A stretch of DNA of 64,000 nt from Algoriphagus taiwanensis. GTDB taxonomy: Bacteria; Bacteroidota; Bacteroidia; Cytophagales; Cyclobacteriaceae. Location of the stretch: positions 124,001 through 188,000 of the forward strand of contig NZ_BTPE01000007.1 of the NCBI RefSeq assembly GCF_036245645.1. The letters run 5' to 3'. This document shows positions 50,454-59,984 of this stretch, one piece after another. Positions within the stretch are counted from its first letter, which is position 1; every line of letters begins with the position of its first letter. The notes under the pieces were generated by a model. The model ran no database searches. It was not told where the DNA came from and saw only the letters and a list, made by a program, of their open reading frames with translations. Made by a program: the position numbers and the translations under genes.

Positions 50454-51207
50454 GCAGGAAAGCCAGTTTATCCTTATCCTTTTTGGAGGAATATTTTTCG
50501 CATTTTTCATGTCAGTGTTTGTGGTGGCTATCGTGGTTCTCCACCGACAACGACAGGTTCAAAATCAGGAAAAGCTAAAGCAGCTTAAGGTTGAATACGA
50601 TAAAATGCTTTCAGATATTGAGATGGAAATTCAGCAAGACACACTGACCCATGTGGGGCGAGAACTTCATGACAATATCGGTCAGCTTCTTTCTTTGGCC
50701 AAGCTCAATCTCAACTCCTCCAAACCCGAGCGCCAAGCTGAAGGAAAGGAGTTTTTGAACCAAATCATTCAAGAGGTAAGAAATCTATCCAAATCCCTGA
50801 ATCTAGACTGGGTGGAATCCATCACGGTAGATGATTTTATTCAAGGCCAATTGGGTAAAATCGAGTCTACTGGCTATTGCAAAACCTCTTTCCACACGGA
50901 TCAATCTTTTAATCAACTCGCAAAAGACAAAAAACTGGTGCTGATTCGGGTGATTCAGGAATGCCTCAATAATGCCATCAAACACGCCAAGCCTACCGAG
51001 CTTAAGATCTTGATTTTTCAAAATGGATCTTCCCGACAAATTGAAATACACGACGACGGGGCTGGTTTTGACACTTCCAAGGCATCTCAGGGAAGTGGGA
51101 TGTATAACATCAAAAAAAGAATGGAGACCATCGGTGGGAAATTGGATATTGAGTCAAAAATAGGCGCCGGCACCTTGATCCGAATTCAGCTACCCTCCAC
51201 AGTTTGA
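50446..51207 (+). CDS. NarL-group sensor histidine kinase (HisKA_3), orphan
   Basis: A 253-residue kinase with one N-terminal membrane helix (FILILFGGIFFAFFMSVFVV) and a coiled linker. The HisKA_3 dimerisation domain has phosphoacceptor His in GRELHDNIGQLLSLAKLNLN. The HATPase_c domain has N box ECLNNAIKHAKP, G1 HDDGAGFD and G2 GSGMYNIKKRME. No sensory domain of its own is present, fitting a partner sensor such as the overlapping 7TM protein. No response regulator gene is adjacent, so its output partner is elsewhere. Confidence 0.9.
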   Translation: MSEQESQFILILFGGIFFAFFMSVFVVAIVVLHRQRQVQNQEKLKQLKVEYDKMLSDIEMEIQQDTLTHVGRELHDNIGQLLSLAKLNLNSSKPERQAEGKEFLNQIIQEVRNLSKSLNLDWVESITVDDFIQGQLGKIESTGYCKTSFHTDQSFNQLAKDKKLVLIRVIQECLNNAIKHAKPTELKILIFQNGSSRQIEIHDDGAGFDTSKASQGSGMYNIKKRMETIGGKLDIESKIGAGTLIRIQLPSTV

Positions 51208-51359
51208 TTGAAAGCATTTCCTTTCCTTGACGTGGCAAATAGGTTTGATTTTTAATAAATTGAAGTGATTCCTGTTTAGAATTGGAATTCGGGGCTGTTT
51301 CTTCCAAATTAGAATTTTATCCGCTCAGCAATTTTGGGCCATTTGAAAAACTCCAAACC

Positions 51360-52463
51360 ATGCGTATCCTTTTTTCTATTCTAGTCATTTTGCATGGACT
51401 GATCCATCTTTTGGGCTGGCTCAAAGGATTTGGTCTTAGGGAAATCAAAGAACTAACCCTTCCCATTTCAAAACCTTTGGCTGCTATTTGGCTATTCTCT
51501 GCCTTGCTTTTGCTGGTTTATGCGGCATTGTACCTAGTCCAATCCAAATATTCTTGGATTTTCGGAATACTTGCAGCCTTGGTCTCCCAAGTCTTGATCC
51601 TGATCTTTTGGAAAGATGCCAAAATAGGCACGATTCCAAATATCCTGATTTTCCTGGTTTCGCTTATGGCTTGGGGACAGCATCGATTTCAGCAAGTCGT
51701 GAAACAGGAATCCTCCGAAATCTACAGGAAAAGTATTCAAGGAGAAGCCCCTTTAGTCGAGGAAAAGCAGCTGGAGAAGCTGCCAGGTCCAGTCAAAAAT
51801 TGGCTTAAACAATCCGGAATGATGGGCAAGCCTTTTCACAAAGGAGCCAAAGTCACCCAATCCGCTGAGATGAAGATGAATCCCGATCAGGAAAAATGGA
51901 TGAAAGCCTCAGCTTGGCAATACACGAGCATCGATCCTCCTGCCTTCATTTGGACAGTGGATGCTCAAATGAATGCGTTTCTGGGCTTTAAGGGAAAAGA
52001 CCGCTTTAAAGATGGCAAGGGTCAAATGCTGATTCGTCTCAACTCTCTGATTCCTATCGTGGATGAAACGGGAGAAAAAATGGATGAGGGTTCCATTCAG
52101 CGGTTTTTGGGTGAAATGGTCTGGTTTCCTTCTCTTGCACTCAGTCCGTATATCCGTTGGGAACAAATCGACAACATGTCCGCAAAGGCCACTTTGGACT
52201 ATCAAGGCACCTCCGGAAGTGGTACATTTTTCTTCAATGAAGAAGGAGACGTGATACGTTTCTCTGCACTGAGATATCGAGGAAATGAACCGGATGCCCA
52301 GCGACGGGAATGGATCATGGATATTCAGGAATACAGCACCTTCGAAGGAATCCGCGTTCCTTCAAAAATGACCTCCACTTGGAGGCTGGGTTCGGGAGAT
52401 TGGACCTGGCTGAAACTGGAGGTAAATGACATTAAGTATAATCCTGAAAGAATGGAATTCTGA
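51360..52463 (+). CDS. DUF6544-like membrane protein
   Basis: About 367 residues from the ATG at 51360, where the hydrophobic start MRILFSILVILHGLIHLLGW begins; an upstream ATG would add 26 non-hydrophobic residues. Four membrane segments lie in the first 125 residues. A soluble domain of about 240 residues follows, with KLPGPVKNWLKQSGMMGKP, GKGQMLIRLNSLIPIVDETG, WEQIDNMSAKATLDYQG and a C-terminal WTWLKLEVNDIKYN. The pattern fits the DUF6544/DUF6920 family of lipoprotein-fold-like soluble domains with a membrane part. The function is unknown. It is transcribed alone. Confidence 0.65.
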   Translation: MRILFSILVILHGLIHLLGWLKGFGLREIKELTLPISKPLAAIWLFSALLLLVYAALYLVQSKYSWIFGILAALVSQVLILIFWKDAKIGTIPNILIFLVSLMAWGQHRFQQVVKQESSEIYRKSIQGEAPLVEEKQLEKLPGPVKNWLKQSGMMGKPFHKGAKVTQSAEMKMNPDQEKWMKASAWQYTSIDPPAFIWTVDAQMNAFLGFKGKDRFKDGKGQMLIRLNSLIPIVDETGEKMDEGSIQRFLGEMVWFPSLALSPYIRWEQIDNMSAKATLDYQGTSGSGTFFFNEEGDVIRFSALRYRGNEPDAQRREWIMDIQEYSTFEGIRVPSKMTSTWRLGSGDWTWLKLEVNDIKYNPERMEF

Positions 52464-52609
52464 CCGTCAGGAGAAAAAGCAACATGATTCAAATCACTAA
52501 AAATCATTAACTTCCCTCTATTCAGGAATGAGAATGATGACTTTTTGCGCTGCTTTCGATTTCCTTTAGTACTGAATTCTCTTTTTTCAAAAACTTAACC
52601 TAGCACCTT

Positions 52610-53311
52610 ATGGAAAATAAAGCCTTAGCCTTTGACTATCTGAAAAATCTGATGCTAGTCAACGAAGACGCGGATAAGCTGGCCTTGGAAGACACCAATT
52701 TATCAAAAGAAGACAAAGAGACCCTGATTCCGCTGATGACCTTAATCAAAGAAGTTTCGGCAAAAGCCAGGGAAACAGACTATCTGAAGTCGGAAAGTGG
52801 AAAAAAGCTCAGCGAAGAACAGGTAAAAGCACAAATCAGAGGCTTTGAACTCAATACCCGAAACATGGAAAACACCTACGACACCATCATGAGTATCAAG
52901 AGTTCCCTACAGATGGTCGTCAAGGATGCCACCCGCGCCTATAACTACATCATGGCGATGTACATTACCGCATTTATTTTGGGAATCGGGCTGATCGCTA
53001 CTTCCATCTACTTTGCAGCACAGGACAAAACCATCTTGGCCATTGCCTTTGGGTCGGTTGGCTTTCTGGATTTGGTCACGACCTTCTTCTTCAAGCCTCC
53101 TTTGGAAATCCAAAACAGCCGATCCAATCTGTCCCAACTCATGATCATTATCACCAACTGGTTTGCCGAACTAATGAATATGAACAGCTACATGGGTCAG
53201 CGGGGAGCTGAGATTACCTGGCAGGAAATGAAGGATATCTCCGATGCGCTGAATGAAAGCACCAAAAAGATGGTCACATTGATTGAGGAGTATTCAGAGG
53301 TTAGAAAGTAG
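52610..53311 (+). CDS. Two-TM protein with coiled-coil flanks
   Basis: A 233-residue protein with a charged helical N terminus (1-110, e.g. LALEDTNLSKEDKETLIPLM). Two adjacent membrane helices follow (YIMAMYITAFILGIGLIATS; TILAIAFGSVGFLDLVTTFF), then FKPPLEIQNSRSNLSQLMII and a helical C terminus. The architecture resembles the 2-TM modules (SLATT or TRADD-N-associated type) found with nucleotide-sensing and conflict systems, but this is a resemblance only. It is the first gene of a three-gene run with a flavin amine oxidase (55 bases later) and a lipoprotein. Confidence 0.6.
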   Translation: MENKALAFDYLKNLMLVNEDADKLALEDTNLSKEDKETLIPLMTLIKEVSAKARETDYLKSESGKKLSEEQVKAQIRGFELNTRNMENTYDTIMSIKSSLQMVVKDATRAYNYIMAMYITAFILGIGLIATSIYFAAQDKTILAIAFGSVGFLDLVTTFFFKPPLEIQNSRSNLSQLMIIITNWFAELMNMNSYMGQRGAEITWQEMKDISDALNESTKKMVTLIEEYSEVRK

Positions 53312-53366
53312 TCGATCTAAAAAATCATTTCCAAATCGTCCTTTTTCCATTTTACCTAGCAAAGGC

Positions 53367-54545
53367 ATGACCAGAAAAGAATTTGTCCGAATCTGTGGTT
53401 TCTTGGGATTGTCGCTTCCTTTTCAGCCGATTATTTCTTCCAAGGAACGGGATCAAAACGTATTAATCATAGGTGCCGGGGCCGCAGGCATTACAGCCGG
53501 GTATTTATTGGGTCAGCAGGGGATATCGTATCAGATCCTAGAAGCTTCTATGAACTATGGAGGACGAATGAAAACCAACCGTGATTTTACAGATTTCCCA
53601 ATTCCCTTGGGGGCTGAGTGGATTCATGTCTCAGACAAAGAGCTGGAAAAAATCATCAACAATCCCAACCGGACCATTTCTACGCAACTAAAAAAATACC
53701 CAAGAAAGGAACAAGTAGGGTACTATGAGTCTGGTGAAATGACCTATCGGACTATTCCTGCGGTCTTTGGGCCTTTTTACAAAGAACAGAAGTTTGTCAA
53801 TTCTACCTGGCTGACCTTTTTTGAAGATCATCTTCTTCCCGAAGTCCGGGAAAAAATCAAATATGGCCACCAAATCCTTGAGGTAGACTACTCGGGGAAA
53901 AAAGTAAAACTGAGGGATCAAAATGGGACTGTCTTTAATGCAGACCGTGTGATTTTAACCATCCCACTCAAGCAGCTGCAGAAAGGAATGGTCACCTTCT
54001 CTCCAAGTCTCCCGGATTACAAAACCCAAGCAATTCAGCGAGCAGAAATTTGGGGCGGAATAAAAATATTTATCAAGTTCTCCGAAAAATTCTACCCGGC
54101 TTTTACACTCTTTCCTGATTCGGATGCAAGCAATGGACAAAGGCTTTATTACGATGCTGCCTTCGGCCAAAATAGCAATAGTGCGATTTTAGGTTTGTTT
54201 GCCGTCGGAGAACAAGCCAAACCCTACCAATACCAGGTCAATTCAGAGCAGATTAGTTATGTTTTGGATGAATTGGATCAGGTATTTAATGGCAAGGCCT
54301 CCGAAAACTACGAGAAGCATATCGTACAGAATTGGGATAGGGAGCCCTTTATCGAGGCGGCCTATCTCTCCGATTATGAATCCAACGGGCTAACCCGAGA
54401 ACTTTCGCATCCCTTGGAGGATAAAATTTTCTTTGCCGGTACGGCATATACCCGTGAAAACGACTGGGGAAGTGTACACAATGCCACCCGGTCCGCTCAT
54501 GGCGCAGTCAATGAATTATTGAAAGCCATTTCGGCAAAACCATAA
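53367..54545 (+). CDS. Flavin-dependent amine oxidase with possible export signal
   Basis: A 392-residue FAD enzyme of the monoamine-oxidase/polyamine-oxidase family. The start at 53367 gives MTRKEFVRICGFLGLSLPFQ, a hydrophobic leader with a basic pair resembling a weak Tat signal. The FAD-binding motif is VLIIGAGAAGITAGYLLGQQ (about 33-52), then YGGRMKT and LGAEWIHV. The C-terminal FAD site is KIFFAGTAYTRENDWGSVHNA. It probably oxidises an amine or related substrate with O2 or another acceptor; the substrate is unknown. It is co-directional with a 6-base gap to the next lipoprotein gene. Confidence 0.85.
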   Translation: MTRKEFVRICGFLGLSLPFQPIISSKERDQNVLIIGAGAAGITAGYLLGQQGISYQILEASMNYGGRMKTNRDFTDFPIPLGAEWIHVSDKELEKIINNPNRTISTQLKKYPRKEQVGYYESGEMTYRTIPAVFGPFYKEQKFVNSTWLTFFEDHLLPEVREKIKYGHQILEVDYSGKKVKLRDQNGTVFNADRVILTIPLKQLQKGMVTFSPSLPDYKTQAIQRAEIWGGIKIFIKFSEKFYPAFTLFPDSDASNGQRLYYDAAFGQNSNSAILGLFAVGEQAKPYQYQVNSEQISYVLDELDQVFNGKASENYEKHIVQNWDREPFIEAAYLSDYESNGLTRELSHPLEDKIFFAGTAYTRENDWGSVHNATRSAHGAVNELLKAISAKP

Positions 54546-54551
54546 ATAATC

Positions 54552-55100
54552 ATGATAAAGTCAGAACTATCATTGACCTCTCCTCCAACTCTTTTGAATC
54601 AAAAGTTCCTAGTCCTTCTTCTGGTAATCACTTTTATGGGATGGGCTTGCCAAGAGCCCAAAGATGAGGAGGAAATTAAAAAGCAGATAGAGGAGTTTTA
54701 TCTCCTTCCTCAGGATATTTACTCGGAAACTCCAAATTCAAATATTCTGTCTAGCGAATTGGTAAGGCGAATAGAAATCGCAAAGGAAGTGACCGAGAAA
54801 GACAGAAAACGTATCCAGGAAAGTGACCATCCCACTGACAAGCCTCTTCTCCTCGAAGGCTGTGTTTTTGCCAGTTTATATGATGGTTTTCATACTTTTC
54901 ATATTAAGGAAATAGCCATTGAAAACGATACTGCAAAAGCGGTAATAAATCTCGAATACGCATCTGATCCTTCCGAAAAATGGTCTGATCTTCTGATCTT
55001 GGTAAATGAAGGAGGATGGAAAGTTGATAATGTAATTTTTGCGCCTTCACATACGGGAGATCGGGATCTTTGGCAAAGATTAGATCTAACCCGGTTTTAA
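54552..55100 (+). CDS. Small hypothetical lipoprotein
   Basis: A 182-residue protein with an N-terminal hydrophobic stretch LVLLLVITFMGWACQE and a lipobox-like Cys at about residue 33. The mature part has an acidic helix (PKDEEEIKKQIEEFYLLPQD) and a beta-rich domain (FHIKEIAIENDTAKAVINLE, DLLILVNEGGWKVDNVIF). This recalls NTF2-like/DUF3828 lipoproteins, but I do not claim this. It lies 6 bases after the amine oxidase gene, so it is probably co-transcribed. The function is unknown. Confidence 0.65.
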   Translation: MIKSELSLTSPPTLLNQKFLVLLLVITFMGWACQEPKDEEEIKKQIEEFYLLPQDIYSETPNSNILSSELVRRIEIAKEVTEKDRKRIQESDHPTDKPLLLEGCVFASLYDGFHTFHIKEIAIENDTAKAVINLEYASDPSEKWSDLLILVNEGGWKVDNVIFAPSHTGDRDLWQRLDLTRF

Positions 55101-55230
55101 CGAGAGGCAGAATGTGGATCACACGTAAGTACCCATTGGGCTAATTTTTCTCCCTTCCAACTCATCAGATATTGATCCTTTTGCAAGGGATATCTTTTTG
55201 GAATCAGGAGAACTAAATTTTGGAAAACAC

Positions 55231-55267
55231 AAAAAAACCCCGAAATCAATCAGATTTCGAGGTTTTC
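55231..55267 (-). terminator. Terminator after the PhoH gene
   Basis: AACCCCGAAATC (55236-55247) and GATTTCGAGGTT (55253-55264) form a 12-bp stem with one mismatch. On the minus strand about seven T residues follow, so it ends the phoH-like transcript. Confidence 0.88.
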
Positions 55268-55291
55268 TGTCCTTGGAAAATTAAAGTTTTC

Positions 55292-56641
55292 CTACAACAA
55301 CTCATTCGCAAGATTTGCCAGTTCAGACCGTTCGCCTTTCTCCAGCTTGATATGGGCATAGAGGGGATGGTCCTTTACCCGGTCGATCAGGTAAGAAAGA
55401 CCATTGGACTGAGAGTCTAGATAAGGCGTATCGATCTGGAAAACGTCACCTGTAAAGATGATTTTGGTGTTTTCACCTGCACGGGAAATGATCGTCTTAA
55501 TTTCATGCGGAGTCAGGTTTTGCGCCTCATCCACGATAAAGAAGATATTGGAAAGAGACCGTCCCCGGATATAAGCCAAGGGCTGAATCACCAATTTTTC
55601 CTGATTGACCAGTTCGGTGATTTTTTGGTACTCCTTATCTGTTTCCTTGTATTGGTTTTGGATAAACTTCAGATTGTCCCAAAGAGGCTCCATATAAGGA
55701 TTGAGCTTGGATTTGATGTCTCCGGGAAGATATCCGATGTCTTTGTTGGAAAGAGGCACAATAGGTCGGGCCAAAAAGACCTGCTTGTATTCCCGACGCT
55801 GTTCAAGTGCACCTGCCAAAGCGAGTAGCGTTTTCCCTGTTCCGGCTACCCCTTGGATAGAAACCAATTTGATCGCCGGATTCATGATCGCATGCAGAGC
55901 AAAAGTCTGCTCGGCATTTTTGGGCTTGATATTGTAAGCCAATCGCTTATCTACCCGCTCCAGGACATTTTCTTCTGAATTGTAGAATGCCAGAACGGAG
56001 TTTTTGTCACTTTTCAGGATGTAATAGGCATTGGACTTTCGCTTGCGGGTACCCAATACCAGCTTGGCCTCAATATAGCCTTGCTCATACAGCTTGTTGA
56101 TCGCATCGGGGTCAACCGACTCCATGACGTATTTGCCGGTATTTTCGAGCTCGGTGATATTTTTGATCTTGCCCGTTTCGTAGTCCTCTGCATGGACATT
56201 CAGTGACTTGGCTTTGAGGCGAAGATTGATGTCTTTGGATACGAGGATGACTTTTCGGGACTTTTCTGTTTCCTGAAGGTGAACTGCCACATTGAGAATT
56301 TTGTGGTCATTCTTTTCCTCCCCGAAGATTTCAATGGCATTCCGCTCATTTTCCGGATGGTTCATCATCACTTTGAAATTGCCCTTGGTTTTTCCATTCA
56401 GTGGAGTCCACTGATCGATCCGCTGATCTTGGGACAGCTTATCGAGCAGTCGGATAAACTCCCGGGCTTCAAAGTTTTTGGTGTCATTGCCTTTTTTGAA
56501 CTGATCCAGTTCCTCCAGCACCGTGATCGGGATGACCACATCGTGCTCGGCAAAGTTCATGATGGAGTTGTGTGCGTAAAGGATCACGGACGTGTCCAGC
56601 ACAAAGATTTTCCGATCTTTATCGGATTTGGCTCTAGGCAT
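55292..56641 (-). CDS. PIN-PhoH family ATPase/ribonuclease
   Basis: A 449-residue two-domain protein. An N-terminal PIN domain (about 10-150) opens with KIFVLDTSVILYAHNS and has further acidic residues at VLEELDQF. The C-terminal PhoH domain has Walker A GVAGTGKTLLALAGAL (about 264-279), FLARPIVPLSNKDIGYLPG and Walker B FFIVDEAQNLTPHEIK. This is the PhoH2-like arrangement, an ATP-dependent RNA helicase fused to a nuclease domain. It has its own terminator and no antitoxin-like neighbour. The role in this phylum is unproven. Confidence 0.92.
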   Translation of the reverse strand: MPRAKSDKDRKIFVLDTSVILYAHNSIMNFAEHDVVIPITVLEELDQFKKGNDTKNFEAREFIRLLDKLSQDQRIDQWTPLNGKTKGNFKVMMNHPENERNAIEIFGEEKNDHKILNVAVHLQETEKSRKVILVSKDINLRLKAKSLNVHAEDYETGKIKNITELENTGKYVMESVDPDAINKLYEQGYIEAKLVLGTRKRKSNAYYILKSDKNSVLAFYNSEENVLERVDKRLAYNIKPKNAEQTFALHAIMNPAIKLVSIQGVAGTGKTLLALAGALEQRREYKQVFLARPIVPLSNKDIGYLPGDIKSKLNPYMEPLWDNLKFIQNQYKETDKEYQKITELVNQEKLVIQPLAYIRGRSLSNIFFIVDEAQNLTPHEIKTIISRAGENTKIIFTGDVFQIDTPYLDSQSNGLSYLIDRVKDHPLYAHIKLEKGERSELANLANELL

Positions 56642-56772
56642 GCGCAGGAAAATTGTAGTGGTGTAGTGCTGAAATAATTTAAAAAATAATCTCGGGGATT
56701 AGGCATGCATTGCCAATAAATTATGGTTAAAAATCACGAAAAAGGGGGATAGGCTTGAGAATCAATTTGATA

Positions 56773-56860
56773 AAAAAGTGGAAAGGTGGTAAAGTTCGAA
56801 AGTTGTAAAGTTACGTGAGACCTACCTTGCCACTTTCCAACCTTCCAACTTTAGAACCTT
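56773..56860. repeat. AAAGTT-iteron inverted repeat
   Basis: The left part holds AGTGGAAAGGTGG, GGTAAAGTTCGAAAGTTG and TAAAGTT. The right part (56827-56858) reads CCACTTTCCAACCTTCCAAC and TTTAGAACCTT, which is the same iteron family inverted. It fills most of the 217-base gap between the PhoH and helicase genes; no ORF is seen. Confidence 0.45.
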
Positions 56861-59795
56861 AATCCAGCAGCGCCCGAATATCCTCATTATCCAAGCTCTT
56901 CATAAAGCTTTCCTCATTGGAAATGAGTTCTCCGGCAAGGGCAAGCTTCCGGTTTTGGAGAGCCATGATTTTTTCCTCCACAGAGCCCCGGGTGATGAAT
57001 TTGTAAATGATGACCTTGTTTTCCTGTCCGATTCGGTGTGCCCGATCAATGGCCTGAGCTTCCACAGCCGGATTCCACCATGGATCAAGCAGGAACACAT
57101 ATTCTGCCTTGGTCAGGTTGAGGCCTACGCCACCGGCTTTGAGTGAGATAAGGAATACCTTGATGTTCTCGTCATTTTGGAACTTCTCCACCTGCGCCTG
57201 TCGATCCCGGGTGGAACCGTCGAGATAGGCATAAGGGATATTATTTTCCTCCAAAAATGCTCGTACTATACTCAGGTGCCTCACAAATTGACTAAAGACC
57301 AGCACTTTGTGATCCTCTGAGATGGTCTCCTGAAGCATGTAGGTAATGTCCTCCAACTTTCCTGATTCCCCTTTGTAGTCTTCCCTCACCAATTTGGGAT
57401 GGTTGGCGATCTGACGAAGCTGGGTCAAACCCCGGAGTAGGGTGAATTGCTGTGCACCCCTACCCGCACCAGCGAGTTCACCGATGATTTTTTCCCTATA
57501 GTAGCTTTTCACTTCCTCATACACCTTTTCCTGCTCGGCTGTCATGTCGGAGTACTTCACATTGGTGAGCTTTTCCGGAAGGTCTTTGGCCACTTGAGAT
57601 TTGAGTCTTCTTAGGATAAAAGGCTTGATCATCGCATGAAGGCGGGAAGCCTTTTCCTTGTCATTTTGCTTCTCGATGGGCAGCAAAAACTGCTTCTTGA
57701 ACATATTCTGATTACCCAAAAGCCCGGGATTGACAAAGTTCATCTGAGACCAAAGGTCCATGGTTCCGTTTTCCACAGGAGTACCGGTAAGGATGAGTCG
57801 GCGCTTGCTTTTCAGCTTGTTGACCGCTACTGCAATATTGGAAGAGGGATTTTTTATCGCTTGGGATTCATCCAGGATGATGTAATTGAAGTAGAAATCC
57901 TTGAGGATATCAATATCCATCCTCACGATCCCATAGGAAGTCAGGACCACATCATAGCCTCTGAATTTCCAGGGATCTTTGATCCGCTGCGTCCCGGAAT
58001 ACACCAAGACTTTGAGTTCAGGGGCAAACTTCCTCGCTTCCAACTCCCAGTTGTAAATCAGGGAAGTCGGCATGACCAGCAGGGAAGCGAAGCCGGGATT
58101 TTCTTCTTTTTCGTAGGAGAGCAAAGCCAGGGCCTGTACGGTTTTCCCCAAACCCATATCATCTGCCAAGCATCCACCAAACTGGTATTCATTGAGGAAA
58201 CGAAGCCAGTTGTACCCTGCCTGCTGATACGGACGAAGTGTCCCATTGAATGAGGCAGGAATTTCGTAATCGTCAATCGCATCAAACTCTCTGAGCCGCT
58301 CCAACTTAAGACTTAAGGTCAGCTTGATGAGTTCTCCGTTTTGGAGTTCCTTTGCAAATGCCAGGTGATGCTTGCGAAGCACCAACTCATCAGCAGATCG
58401 CTCCTCGATGAAATTGAACAGCTCGGAATAGTTCACAAACCAGGAGGCCGGAATCACGGCAGTTTCCCCGTTGGGCAATTCGAATTCTGTTTTGCCGGAA
58501 ATAATCAATCGGCGGATTTTGGCAAAAGGAACCAGATAAACTCCAAACTTGATCATGGCCTTGACATCAAACCAGTCAATGTTTTCATTGACTTCAATGG
58601 TAATCTGCGCCTTGCCAATATGGTAAGTCTTGCCATTGAGGCTGTTTTTCTGGACGATTTGAATTCGGTTTTCCTCCAGGTAATCTTCATTGGTACCCAG
58701 CCACTCAAAGGCCTGTGTTTTGGACAAGCTGAACTTGCCATGAGTGAAGACCATTCCTTTCTTCTTTAGAATCGTCTCGTATTTCTTTTCTACCTGAGAA
58801 GTCCTGACGGTCTTATAAAAGGTATAGGTGTCGTTTTTCTCTTCGAGACGGACTGAATTTCCACTGTTTTCTCCTCCTGAGGCCTGGATTCCAAAGTCAT
58901 AATCTCCGTACTGGAATCGAAGCTCAAAGACGATTTTGCTCTCATCAGGGACTGAGTATTCATTGCCAAAAAGATCCTCTCCGGCGTTGAATTGAAGTTC
59001 ACTGATCGCGAGCAGGGCCTGTGGAGAAGCTTGCTCGGTTTTGATTTCAAATCCCCTTGCTTCCACCTCAAACTGGGTGATGAGGTTTTTCATAAAACCC
59101 CGATAGTATCCGGGTTCTATTCTTTTCTCAATGACGATAAATTTCTTGTTGAGAAAAGCCTGCAGTTTTTTCCCGTCAATTCCCTTTTCGAAGTGAAAAA
59201 GTTGCTGATTGACAATCAACCAAGCGGGCTCTTTACAGATGAAGTAGCCGTTCTTATACTGCCAATCCAGCTTTTGATTTTTATGCTTGATCGTGGGCCA
59301 ATAGTGGGTATTGTCGGGATTTTTATGAAAATGGAACAGAACTGTGGCGGGTTCGGGGTTTACCTGGATTTCCTTCCAGGCCGGATATTTATCCGACCCC
59401 ATTTCAAAAAGCCGCTTCCCGATCAGTTTGGGAAGGATTTTGGCTCGTTTTATTTCAAGATTTTCTGCCAGAAGCTTTTGAATGTCCAAGTCTTCCGTCT
59501 TGGGATCGAAAATCTTTTGAAGGAATTCGGTAGGCTTGATGTTCTTCTTTTTCATGTACTGCTTCGCCACCACCTCAGGCTGCATGGAGTCCATGAGTCG
59601 GATCAGTTCATAATCGGTAGCATCCAGACCTGAATCAAATTCGGCAGCATTGGCAGAGCTGATATTCTGATAAGCAAGAGAAAGTCGGTCTTTCTCATCG
59701 AGCTGTACTACAAAAGATTCTAAAAGAAGCCCAAGATATTCATGGCTAAAAATAGAATATACTATCTGAAAAGGTTGGTCTGAATTAACTATCAT
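56859..59795 (-). CDS. SNF2-family DNA helicase/translocase
   Basis: A 978-residue Swi2/Snf2 ATPase. The first 480 residues are a poorly known N-terminal region found in bacterial SNF2 proteins (YSIFSHEYLGLLLESFVVQL at the start). Then LADDMGLGKTVQALALLS (motif I), IILDESQAIKNPSS (II), LILTGTPVENGTMDLWSQMN (III), VLVFSQFVRHL, VFLISLKAGGVGLNLTKAEY (V) and AHRIGQENKVIIYKFIT (VI). No methyltransferase or other defence genes flank it, so it is more likely a general chromatin or transcription remodeller than a DISARM-like system. Confidence 0.93.
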   Translation of the reverse strand: MIVNSDQPFQIVYSIFSHEYLGLLLESFVVQLDEKDRLSLAYQNISSANAAEFDSGLDATDYELIRLMDSMQPEVVAKQYMKKKNIKPTEFLQKIFDPKTEDLDIQKLLAENLEIKRAKILPKLIGKRLFEMGSDKYPAWKEIQVNPEPATVLFHFHKNPDNTHYWPTIKHKNQKLDWQYKNGYFICKEPAWLIVNQQLFHFEKGIDGKKLQAFLNKKFIVIEKRIEPGYYRGFMKNLITQFEVEARGFEIKTEQASPQALLAISELQFNAGEDLFGNEYSVPDESKIVFELRFQYGDYDFGIQASGGENSGNSVRLEEKNDTYTFYKTVRTSQVEKKYETILKKKGMVFTHGKFSLSKTQAFEWLGTNEDYLEENRIQIVQKNSLNGKTYHIGKAQITIEVNENIDWFDVKAMIKFGVYLVPFAKIRRLIISGKTEFELPNGETAVIPASWFVNYSELFNFIEERSADELVLRKHHLAFAKELQNGELIKLTLSLKLERLREFDAIDDYEIPASFNGTLRPYQQAGYNWLRFLNEYQFGGCLADDMGLGKTVQALALLSYEKEENPGFASLLVMPTSLIYNWELEARKFAPELKVLVYSGTQRIKDPWKFRGYDVVLTSYGIVRMDIDILKDFYFNYIILDESQAIKNPSSNIAVAVNKLKSKRRLILTGTPVENGTMDLWSQMNFVNPGLLGNQNMFKKQFLLPIEKQNDKEKASRLHAMIKPFILRRLKSQVAKDLPEKLTNVKYSDMTAEQEKVYEEVKSYYREKIIGELAGAGRGAQQFTLLRGLTQLRQIANHPKLVREDYKGESGKLEDITYMLQETISEDHKVLVFSQFVRHLSIVRAFLEENNIPYAYLDGSTRDRQAQVEKFQNDENIKVFLISLKAGGVGLNLTKAEYVFLLDPWWNPAVEAQAIDRAHRIGQENKVIIYKFITRGSVEEKIMALQNRKLALAGELISNEESFMKSLDNEDIRALLD

Positions 59796-59926
59796 AAGTG
59801 ATATTATATAGTCTGAGAATAAATTCGAAGACTATATTTTGAAAGATTGGAGGTATGGTTATGAAAACACAATTTGAAAAGTACTAAAAAAGTCCTTCCC
59901 TTGGGATAGGCAGGCAGGGATTTTTC

Positions 59927-59964
59927 AAAAAAAAAGCCTGAATCTTATCCATTCAGGCCGTTTT
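59927..59964 (-). terminator. Terminator after lspA
   Basis: GCCTGAAT (59936-59943) and ATTCAGGC (59951-59958) form a perfect 8-bp stem; the minus strand continues with nine T residues. Confidence 0.92.
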
Positions 59965-59984
59965 TCATTTTTTTACTATCGCTA

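Noticed and set aside
55292..56641. PIN-PhoH as a toxin-antitoxin pair
   Set aside because: No small antitoxin gene overlaps or precedes it; the upstream gap holds only repeats.
58992..59633. A 213-codon plus-strand frame opposite the SNF2 gene
   Set aside because: Antisense shadow of a well-supported helicase coding region.
56859..59795. Defence island (SNF2 helicase as in DISARM)
   Set aside because: The neighbours are a PhoH gene and lspA-ileS; no methylase, nuclease or other defence gene is close.
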